Shown: positions 1-5,981 of the stretch, one piece after another
Numbering within the stretch: position 1 is the stretch's first letter
Layout of the letters: every line of letters starts with the position of its first letter
From: Myxococcales bacterium
GTDB lineage: Bacteria; Myxococcota_A; Bradymonadia; UBA7976; UBA1532
Length of the DNA stretch: 64,000 bases
NCBI GenBank assembly: GCA_020633435.1
Contig: JACKDP010000001.1
Coordinates: 930,001 to 994,000, forward strand
Direction of reading: 5' to 3'
Made by a program: the position numbers and the translations under genes
The notes under the pieces: generated by a model
Seen by the model: only the letters and a program-made list of their open reading frames with translations
Database searches by the model: none
Told to the model about the DNA's origin: nothing

Positions 1-789
1 GCGGCCCGCCTCGTCGCTCAGCCGCGTGACGCGCAGATCGTCGCGGCCCCGCAGCCGGAAGTCGTAGGTCGGGTGCTGCACGAAGCGCGCGGCGCTCGTC
101 GTCCGCAGCGTCTCGCGGTAGGCGTAGCGGTAGGCCTCCGACAGCGTGACCTCCCGATCCCCCGTCGCGTCGGCCGCGCCGAGCAGGCCGCTGATGAGGT
201 GGTGGCTGAAGACGCCGCCGGCGAGCTGATCGGACTCCTGGGCGTCCTCCCCCGCCGCCGAGCTGGCGATGATGGCGGTGCCCTCGGAGGCCAGGTGGTC
301 CTCGGCGTGGATGGCGAAGGGCTCGGCCGGGGCCGCGCCTTTGACCCGCGTGAGGGCGCCGGAGCGGCAGGCGTCCACCACCAGGACGGCCACCTGCGCG
401 CCCGAGTCGGCCAGCAGGCCCTTGAGCTGCGCCAGCGGCAGGCGCGTGCCGGCGAGGTGCAGGGCCTGCCCGTCGGCGTGGCCGCTGTAGTAGACGAAGA
501 GCACCGTCTCGCGCCCCTCGGCCTGCGCCGCGGCGATGCGGCCGGCCAGGGGCGCGAAGGCCGCCACGGTGCGCCCCGCGTCGCGGCCCTTGAGCAGCGT
601 CAGGTGCTCCTCGGGCACGCCGGCGTAGCGCGTCAGCACGTCGGCGAACCGCACGGCGTCCTGCTCGGCGAAGCGCAGGACGACCTCGTCGGCCTCCCCC
701 CGGTTGGCGCCGATGACGACGGCGAACCGCGCCTGGCCGGCGCCCAGGGCCGGCCCGGCCCAGAGCAGGAGGAGGGCGAGGGCTCTCAC
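1..789 (-). CDS. Caspase-like (peptidase C14) protease, secreted, 3' end outside window
   Basis: The 263 residues visible begin with a GTG start that overlaps the stop of the upstream anti-sigma-like gene (GTGA at 786-789). A short hydrophobic signal peptide ends near residue 17-20. The caspase fold follows: a beta strand FAVVIGAN, the catalytic His104 in YYSGHAD, and the catalytic Cys141 in VDACRSG. This is the His/Cys dyad of prokaryotic caspase-like (orthocaspase) enzymes, which usually cleave after Arg or Lys. After the dyad, TAIIASSAAGEDAQES and GGVFSHHL match typical C14 strands. The C-terminal domain is cut off at the left edge. It is the last visible gene of an operon with an ECF sigma factor. 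Catalytic family is confident; substrate and role (stress, regulated proteolysis, cell death) are inference. Confidence 0.88.
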   Translation of the reverse strand, partial: MRALALLLLWAGPALGAGQARFAVVIGANRGEADEVVLRFAEQDAVRFADVLTRYAGVPEEHLTLLKGRDAGRTVAAFAPLAGRIAAAQAEGRETVLFVYYSGHADGQALHLAGTRLPLAQLKGLLADSGAQVAVLVVDACRSGALTRVKGAAPAEPFAIHAEDHLASEGTAIIASSAAGEDAQESDQLAGGVFSHHLISGLLGAADATGDREVTLSEAYRYAYRETLRTTSAARFVQHPTYDFRLRGRDDLRVTRLSDEAGR

Positions 790-1469
790 GGCGCGGCCTT
801 CACCACGCGCACGACCCGGCGGGCGCAGCCCGGGGGGGTGGCGTCGGCGCGCAGGGCGCCCTCGACGTCGGCCAGCCGCACGGGGGCCTCGCAGGCCAGG
901 GCGACGAGCCGCTCGGTGCCGAGGCGGGCGTCGAGGCGGACGGCCTCGCCCACGTCGGTGGGCGCGGTGGTGGGGCCGAAGGGGCGCGAGGCCCCGCCGC
1001 CCTGCTGGGGGAAGCACAGGTAGACGTCGTCCTGGGCGTCGATGCCGGCGATGAGCACCTGCCGGGCCTCCGGCGCGTGCACGCGGAAGCCCAGGCGGTC
1101 GCCGGGGTGGACGGCCTCGCCGTCCCCGGCGCGGCGCTCGGTGGCGCCGTCGTGCACGAAGACCTCGAAGGCGAAGCCCCCCTTGAGCCGCAGGCCTGCG
1201 TCGGGGACCACCGCGGGATCGCCGGGCGAGCGCAGCAAGAGCACGACGGCCGCCGCCGCGGCCAGGCCGGCCGCCATCCACGGCGCCAGCCGCGGGCGCC
1301 GCGCCAGGGCCGGCACCTCGAAGGCCCCGAGGGCCCGCAGGCGCCCCTGGCAGACCGCGCAAGTATCGAGATGATCACCGAAATCCGCCGCCGTGAGCTC
1401 CCCGGCGTGCAGCCGCTCCAGGGCCAGATCGGTGGCGTGGCCATCGCGGCGCGAGACCCCCGGGCTCAT
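786..1469 (-). CDS. Membrane anti-sigma-like protein with zinc-finger motif and DUF4384-like periplasmic domain
   Basis: 227 residues, starting with ATG overlapping the sigma-factor stop (ATGA). The N-terminal ~55 residues carry HLDTCAVC, an HxxxCxxC pattern typical of zinc-binding anti-sigma domains (ZAS). One membrane helix (about residues 68-85) is followed by a ~140-residue exported region with a beta-rich segment (GDRLGFRVHAPEARQVLIAG) that resembles DUF4384-type domains often linked to caspases. Translational coupling to the sigma gene upstream and the caspase gene downstream supports a sigma/anti-sigma pair. The usual ZAS N-terminal His is less clear, so anti-sigma activity is inferred rather than proven. 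Confidence 0.7.
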   Translation of the reverse strand: MSPGVSRRDGHATDLALERLHAGELTAADFGDHLDTCAVCQGRLRALGAFEVPALARRPRLAPWMAAGLAAAAAVVLLLRSPGDPAVVPDAGLRLKGGFAFEVFVHDGATERRAGDGEAVHPGDRLGFRVHAPEARQVLIAGIDAQDDVYLCFPQQGGGASRPFGPTTAPTDVGEAVRLDARLGTERLVALACEAPVRLADVEGALRADATPPGCARRVVRVVKAAP

Positions 1470-1996
1470 GGCGACGCCTCCCCCGCGGCCTGTCGGGCGG
1501 TCGCCTGCAGGGCCTCCAGCCGGTTGCCGACGGTCCGCCGGGACACCCCCGTCACGCGGGCGATCTCCTCGTGGGTCATGCCGTCGACGAAGTAGTAGGT
1601 GGCCATCAGGGTCGTCTCCTCGTCCAGGGTCGCCCAGAGCTCCTCCAGGAACACGCGGGCGGCGGCGTCGGGGGCCTCGGCCGGCAGCAGCCAGGGGAGC
1701 TCGGCGTTGATGGCCAGCGCCTCCCGCTGGCGGGCGCGATCCCGCAGGCGGTTGAGGCAGTAGCGGGTGGCGAGCTGGTAGAGCCACGTGGTCGGCGACG
1801 CCTCACCGCGCCACGTGGCCTGCTTCTCCAGCGCCCGCAGGAAGATGGCGTGGACGTGCTCCTCGGAGTCCTCCGCCGGGAAGAACCGCCGGACGCGGCG
1901 GTGCACGAGCCCGGCGTGCCGGGTGTACAGCGTCGCGAAGTCCAGCGTGTCGGACGCGGCGGGGCGGACGAACCGCAGGAGCGCGCCCAGGATCAC
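1466..1996 (-). CDS. ECF-family RNA polymerase sigma factor
   Basis: 176 residues, GTG start with a GGAGG Shine-Dalgarno five bases upstream. Region 2 is visible from about residue 18 to 85 (FATLYTRHAGLVHRRVRRFF, then ATRYCLNRLRDRAR). Region 4 lies at about 115-170, with the helix-turn-helix HEEIARVTGVSRRTVGNRLE. Length and two-domain layout fit ECF sigma-70 factors. The gene sits 15 bp downstream of a Cys/Asp-rich lipoprotein gene and overlaps the anti-sigma-like gene by 4 bp. It likely directs transcription of its own operon, including the caspase, but no matching promoter was recognised upstream of the operon. Confidence 0.85.
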   Translation of the reverse strand: MILGALLRFVRPAASDTLDFATLYTRHAGLVHRRVRRFFPAEDSEEHVHAIFLRALEKQATWRGEASPTTWLYQLATRYCLNRLRDRARQREALAINAELPWLLPAEAPDAAARVFLEELWATLDEETTLMATYYFVDGMTHEEIARVTGVSRRTVGNRLEALQATARQAAGEASP

Positions 1997-2011
1997 CCGG
2001 GCCTCCGTCCG

Positions 2012-2710
2012 TCAGCCGCGGTGGTGGCCATCGTCCTCATCGTCGCCCTCGTCGCCCTCGTCGCCCTCGTCGTCGTCCAGCGCCGCGAGGCAGGCGTCCA
2101 CCGCCTCGAAGCACGCCTCGGGATCCTCGCTCGCCGCCAGGCAGGCGTCCAGCGGCGCGAAGCAGGCGGCCTCCGCGGGGTCGTCCTCCCCGGCGTCATC
2201 GGCCCAGCCCTCCTCGACGCCGAGGTCGGCGCCGAGGCCCACGCTGCAGGCCTCCGCGCCCGCGAAGCACGTGGCCTCGTCGTCCTCGTCGGCCGCCGCC
2301 TCCAGGCACAGGTCGAGGGCCTCGCCGCAGACGTCATCGCCGCAGGCCTCCCCCGGCCCCTCATCGTCGTCCCAGTCGCCGTCGTCGTTCCAGTCGCCGT
2401 CGTCGTTCCAGTCGCCGTCGTCGTTCCAGTCGCCGTCGTCGTCGCCGTCGTCGTTCCAGTCGCCGTCGTCGTCGGGCACGTCGCCCTCGCAGGCCTCCAG
2501 GGCGTCCAGGCAGGCCTCGGCGTCGTCCTCGGCGGCCTCCATGCAGGCGTCCACCTCGGCCTCGCAGTCGAGGACGGCAGGCTCGTGGGCGGCGTCGGGG
2601 GCGTGGCCGCCGCGGATGGCGTTGGCCTGGGCGCCGGTGTCGGGGCCAGGCTCGCAGGCGGTCAGGGCCAGCAGGGCGAGGGCAGCGGTCAGCAGGTGGC
2701 GGGGCATCAT
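2012..2710 (-). CDS. Cys-hairpin / Asp-rich repeat lipoprotein, unknown function
   Basis: 232 residues, with a good AGGAG ribosome site. The signal peptide ends in a lipobox (LTAC, Cys at residue 19). The mature part holds three similar Cys modules of the form Cx6C-x9 to 12-Cx6C, each likely to form an alpha-helical hairpin closed by two disulfides. Between the first and second modules lies a run of five WNDD/WDDD-containing repeats (GDWNDD units), acidic enough to bind Ca2+. The C-terminus is an Asp/Glu/Gly tail ending in HHRG. I recognise no family. It is the first gene of the four-gene operon with the ECF sigma factor, anti-sigma-like protein and caspase, so it may be the envelope sensor or a regulated output. 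Confidence 0.75.
   Translation of the reverse strand: MMPRHLLTAALALLALTACEPGPDTGAQANAIRGGHAPDAAHEPAVLDCEAEVDACMEAAEDDAEACLDALEACEGDVPDDDGDWNDDGDDDGDWNDDGDWNDDGDWNDDGDWDDDEGPGEACGDDVCGEALDLCLEAAADEDDEATCFAGAEACSVGLGADLGVEEGWADDAGEDDPAEAACFAPLDACLAASEDPEACFEAVDACLAALDDDEGDEGDEGDDEDDGHHRG
2372..2473. repeat. 18-bp in-frame tandem repeat in the lipoprotein gene
   Basis: Four near-identical 18-bp units (ccagtcgccgtcgtcgtt on the + strand) and one extended 30-bp unit, directly head to tail. They encode the GDWNDD repeats of the lipoprotein. Multiples of 3 keep the frame, so copy number can vary without breaking the gene. Confidence 0.85.
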
Positions 2711-2831
2711 GGGGCTCTCCTGGGAGGTGCCGGCATCAGCGCCGGGTTCGCTCCGTGGGACACCCGAGCCGGGCCCCGTGGCAACGGCCCGCGAACTTTC
2801 TGCTTTCGCCTTTGATTTCAGCCACCTGCCG

Positions 2832-4040
2832 TCAGACCGCCCAGGTCTGCACCGGCTCCGCCTTGCCCCGCACCTCCACCGGGGGCAGGGCCTCCAGGTC
2901 CGTCGTGTCGGCCAGGCAGGCCCGCGTCGCGGCCGACAGCAGGACGGGCCGGCGCATGGACTTGGTGAGCGCCTCGATGCGCGAGGCCAGGTTCACGGCG
3001 TCGCCGATGACGGTGTACTCGCGGCGGCGGCTCGAGCCGATGTCCCCCACCACCGCCACGCCGGTGTGCAGGCCGATGCCCACGGCGATGGGCGCCTCGC
3101 CCCGGCCGGCCCGCTCGGTGTTGAACGCGGCCACCTCGGCCTGCATGGCGCGGGCGCACTGCACGGCGCGCTCGGCGTGGTCGGGCTGGTCGAGGGGGGC
3201 CCCGAAGTAGGCCAGGATGCCATCCCCCATGAACTTGTCGAGCGTGCCCCCGTGGGCGAAGATCACGTCCACCATCCGCGACAGGTAGTCGTTGAGGAAG
3301 GCCACCACCGCCTCGCTGGTGAGCCCCTCGCTCATCGCCGTGAAGCCGCGCACGTCGCTCACCAGGATGGTGACGAGCTGCGAGCTCTGCTGGGCCATGC
3401 GGGGGGCGTCGTCGGCCAGGACGGCCGCCACCTCTGGCGAAAAGTAGCGGCCCAGGCGCTCCCGCCGCGCTCGCTCCGCCGACACCGTCTCCACCAGCCG
3501 CCAGAGCCGCCCGACGAGGTAGCTGGACGCCGCCGCCACGAGCCCGATGGCCACGAAGGACACCGCCGTCGATGCCAGCGGGATGCCGACGTGCACGAGC
3601 AGCGCGGCCTCCAGGCAGGAGCCGACGAGCCACTGCAAGATGACGAGGCTGCGCTGCAGGTTGAGGGCCGCCAGCACCACCAGCAGCGCGAAGACGACGT
3701 TGCCGAACGCGGCGGTGCCGTGGGCGGAGCCGGCCCCGGTGGACTGCAGCAGGAGCACGAACGCCGCCGGCGCGTCGATGAGGGGCAGCGCCCAGCTCAG
3801 CCAGCGCAGCCGCGACGGCCACCGCAGGCCCACGAAGAAGAGCAGGCCGGCCGCCCCCCAGTAGGCCACGAACGTCCACAGGGCCGCCGCGTCCGTCTGC
3901 CAGCTCGGCAGCGCCAGCACGGTGCCCAGCAGGAGCTGCACGCCGAAGAAGAGGGAGATGGTGACGAAGCGCAGGACGTTGAGCCGGCCCGCGCTGCGCT
4001 GCTGCTCGTCGCGGCGCGCCTGGACGAGCTGGGGCGTCAC
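2832..4040 (-). CDS. Membrane class III adenylate/guanylate cyclase
   Basis: 402 residues, GTG start overlapping the stop of the upstream gene (GTGA). The N-terminal ~185 residues form about six membrane helices. A short linker (ERARRERLGRYFSPEVA) leads into a class III cyclase domain. Metal-binding aspartates are D229 (SDVRGFT) and D273 (MGDGILAYFG). K269 occupies the adenine-selecting position and REYTVIGDAVNLASR shows Thr in the second selector position, as in class IIIb enzymes. ATP to cAMP is therefore the likely reaction. The membrane part resembles other bacterial cyclase sensor modules but I cannot name its type. Co-transcribed with the unknown gene upstream. Confidence 0.9.
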   Translation of the reverse strand: MTPQLVQARRDEQQRSAGRLNVLRFVTISLFFGVQLLLGTVLALPSWQTDAAALWTFVAYWGAAGLLFFVGLRWPSRLRWLSWALPLIDAPAAFVLLLQSTGAGSAHGTAAFGNVVFALLVVLAALNLQRSLVILQWLVGSCLEAALLVHVGIPLASTAVSFVAIGLVAAASSYLVGRLWRLVETVSAERARRERLGRYFSPEVAAVLADDAPRMAQQSSQLVTILVSDVRGFTAMSEGLTSEAVVAFLNDYLSRMVDVIFAHGGTLDKFMGDGILAYFGAPLDQPDHAERAVQCARAMQAEVAAFNTERAGRGEAPIAVGIGLHTGVAVVGDIGSSRRREYTVIGDAVNLASRIEALTKSMRRPVLLSAATRACLADTTDLEALPPVEVRGKAEPVQTWAV

Positions 4041-4723
4041 GCGCGCGGCTCCATGGCCCGGGCCAGCAGCAGGACGGCCAGCTCCAGGTGCGCCTCGGGG
4101 GGCAGATCGGGGCCCAGGATCTGCTCCTGGGTGCGGCGGGCCAGCAGGCGATCGTCGAAGGCCGCGGCGTCGCACGCCCGCCGGACCGCGCGCACCAGCA
4201 GGCCGAACGCGCGCTCGTCCAGCCCGCGCAGGGCCGTCGCCCCCAGGCAGAGGACGGGGCCGGCGTCGGTGAAGATGCGCAGCAGCCCCTCGCGGTGCTC
4301 GGTGGGCGTCCGGCGCGGCCGGACCTGGCCATCGGGGCCGAGCTGATCGTGGACGATGGAGCCGGGGGGCAGCACCCGGGTGCCCCAGATGACGGCGCGG
4401 GCCCGGGCGCCGGGCACCACGCTGCGCTCGCCGGCCTCCGTCGTCACCACCAGGTCGTCGCCCAGGACGACGATCTGGCGCGCCCGCAGGGCCGGGGGCC
4501 AGGGCGGCCCGAGCACGAAGCCCTGGAAGCCCGCCGCCTGCAGCGCCGCGAGCTGGGCCTCCGCGGCGTCCCGATCGCCGAACCGCCCGATGACCGCCGG
4601 GCCGTGCCCGGGCACCTGCAGGCGCTCGCCCGCGGGCCGCAGGGGCAGGCCCGCCGCCTGGCCGAGCCGCTGCGCCGCGCCGATGGAGAACGGGGGAAGA
4701 TCGACCAGGGCGGTCACGAACAT
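4037..4723 (-). CDS. Hypothetical protein upstream of the cyclase
   Basis: 228 residues if the ATG at 4723 is used; an in-frame GTG at 4753 would add 10 residues. The first 90 residues (FVTALVDLPPFSIGAAQRLG, then GDRDAAEAQLAALQAAGFQG) look like a small alpha/beta domain with a SPOR-like flavour. A middle beta segment (VVLGDDLVVTTEAGERSVV) and a helical C-terminus follow. No signal peptide or membrane helix. The stop overlaps the cyclase start, so the two are translationally coupled; a role in setting cyclase activity is plausible but unproven. I do not recognise the family. Confidence 0.6.
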   Translation of the reverse strand: MFVTALVDLPPFSIGAAQRLGQAAGLPLRPAGERLQVPGHGPAVIGRFGDRDAAEAQLAALQAAGFQGFVLGPPWPPALRARQIVVLGDDLVVTTEAGERSVVPGARARAVIWGTRVLPPGSIVHDQLGPDGQVRPRRTPTEHREGLLRIFTDAGPVLCLGATALRGLDERAFGLLVRAVRRACDAAAFDDRLLARRTQEQILGPDLPPEAHLELAVLLLARAMEPRA

Positions 4724-4817
4724 GGCCGCACCATCGTACTTTCCCTGCGTCACGTCCAGGGGATCTCCGGACGCTGCCTGGGGTACGCTGCCTCGACGAT
4801 TCCACCAGGAGCTCGCC

Positions 4818-5852
4818 GTGCGACCGTCGCCGATCTACCTCGCCCTCGCCACCCTCCTCGCGGCCGCCTCGGCGACCGCCTCCCCCTGGCTGCTGCGGCC
4901 CGGGGAGCTGGTGGTGGTGGGGCGCTACGACTTCGAGACCGCCGATCGGGAGTACCTCGACTCGGGGGGCCCGAAGGTCTACCCGCTGCGCGGCAAGCTG
5001 AACGCCACCACCTACGCCATCGACCTGCGGCTGGGCACCCTGCCCGACTTCGAGCTGCAGCTCATGGTCCCCATCAAGGTGGTGTCGTACAAGGCCGATC
5101 CGGTGATTCTCCTTGATGATCAAGGGGCTACGCCGGCCATCGACTTCTACCAGGAGAACGTCCTGGACCTGTCGCAGAGCAACCGGGGCCTGGGCGACCT
5201 GGAGCTGTCGGCCCGCTACCAGCTCTTCCGCCGGGCGCTGGTGGGGGCCGTGGAGCTGGCCATCAAGACGCCCACGGGCTACGACCCGCCGGTGGGCACC
5301 TTCGGCGACCGGCCGCGCAGCCAGGAGGAGTTCATCGCCAACGTGGGCACCTTCGTCCGCCCGGAGAACGTCCGCGACGACGTGACGCTCGGCGATGGCC
5401 AGCTCGACGCCAGCCTGGGGCTGCTGCTGGGCTACGCGGCCCGCACCGGCACCTTCGCCCGCCTCGACACGGCCTACCGGCTGCGCTTCGGCGACGCCGC
5501 CGACCAGGTGGTGGGCCACGCCCGCGTCGGGCAGATGCTGCTCGGCCGCCTCATCCTCTTCGGGGGCGTGGACGCCGAGATCGCCGTCACCGAGGGCGGC
5601 GTCATCGGCGTGAGCGTGGCGGCCGAGGATCCGGCCCTGCCGGCGGCCGAGTACGGCGGCTTCAACAACCTGGCCCTGCGCGAGCTGCGGCTGGAGCGCG
5701 ACCGCGTCGGCCTCGCGGCCGGCGCCATCCTGCGCCTGACGGACGTGGTGGAGCTCAACGGGGCGTACGGCCACGTCATCTGGGGCCGCAACACGGCCGT
5801 CAGCCGGACCATCTCCCTCGGCGTCGGGGTGCGCACCAGCCTCCTGCCCTGA
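4818..5852 (+). CDS. Outer-membrane beta-barrel protein (phenol-degradation MetA-like)
   Basis: 344 residues, GTG start chosen because an AGGAG lies 7 bases upstream; a TACGCT -10-like hexamer lies at 4784-4789. A signal peptide ends in ASA/TAS near residue 22. The rest alternates hydrophobic/polar strands with aromatic girdles (VVVGRYDFETADREYL, LGDLELSARYQLF) and ends with a hydrophobic barrel-like strand (ISLGVGVRTSLL). This matches the broad MetA-pathway/transporter-like outer-membrane family (PF13557). Cargo unknown. It is divergent from the cyclase pair. Confidence 0.7.
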   Translation: MRPSPIYLALATLLAAASATASPWLLRPGELVVVGRYDFETADREYLDSGGPKVYPLRGKLNATTYAIDLRLGTLPDFELQLMVPIKVVSYKADPVILLDDQGATPAIDFYQENVLDLSQSNRGLGDLELSARYQLFRRALVGAVELAIKTPTGYDPPVGTFGDRPRSQEEFIANVGTFVRPENVRDDVTLGDGQLDASLGLLLGYAARTGTFARLDTAYRLRFGDAADQVVGHARVGQMLLGRLILFGGVDAEIAVTEGGVIGVSVAAEDPALPAAEYGGFNNLALRELRLERDRVGLAAGAILRLTDVVELNGAYGHVIWGRNTAVSRTISLGVGVRTSLLP

Positions 5853-5903
5853 GCCCGGCGCGCCCCCCTCCGCGCGCGAACCCGCGCCCGGCGCGCGGCC
5901 GGT

Positions 5904-5923
5904 CCCCCCATGCAGGTGGGGGG
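5904..5923. other. Perfect hairpin between two + strand genes
   Basis: cccccca, a 6-base loop, then tgggggg: a 7-bp perfect stem. It sits 51 bases after the beta-barrel stop and directly before a predicted promoter. It lacks a T-run, so it may end the upstream transcript weakly or act as an operator. Confidence 0.35.
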
Positions 5924-5952
5924 TGACAACCTGCCCCCGGACGCCCTACCTT
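5923..5952 (+). promoter_or_regulatory. Candidate sigma-70 promoter for the AAA+/VWA pair
   Basis: GTGACA (5 of 6 to TTGACA), 18-base spacer, TACCTT, ending 29 bases before the ATG at 5982. Inferred from consensus only. Confidence 0.4.
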
Positions 5953-5981
5953 GCTGCCCGAACTGGACCCGACGAGCGCCC

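Noticed and set aside
73..1023. Plus-strand open frame over the caspase gene
   Set aside because: It overlaps a minus-strand frame with intact caspase and anti-sigma motifs; its own translation is Arg/Ala/Gly-rich with no domain, typical of the opposite strand of GC-rich genes.
2372..2473. CRISPR-like short repeats
   Set aside because: Units are directly adjacent with no spacers and encode a coding repeat, so this is a minisatellite in a gene.
1788..4346. Long plus-strand open frame of ~850 codons
   Set aside because: Spans the lipoprotein, cyclase and neighbour genes on the other strand; Ser/Arg-rich translation of no known family. Shadow frame.
4041..5774. In-frame minus extension making the cyclase ~980 residues
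   Set aside because: The extra ~580 residues are Arg/Gly/Ala-rich, cross two real genes and end at no ribosome site; GTG at 4040 is coupled to the upstream stop instead.
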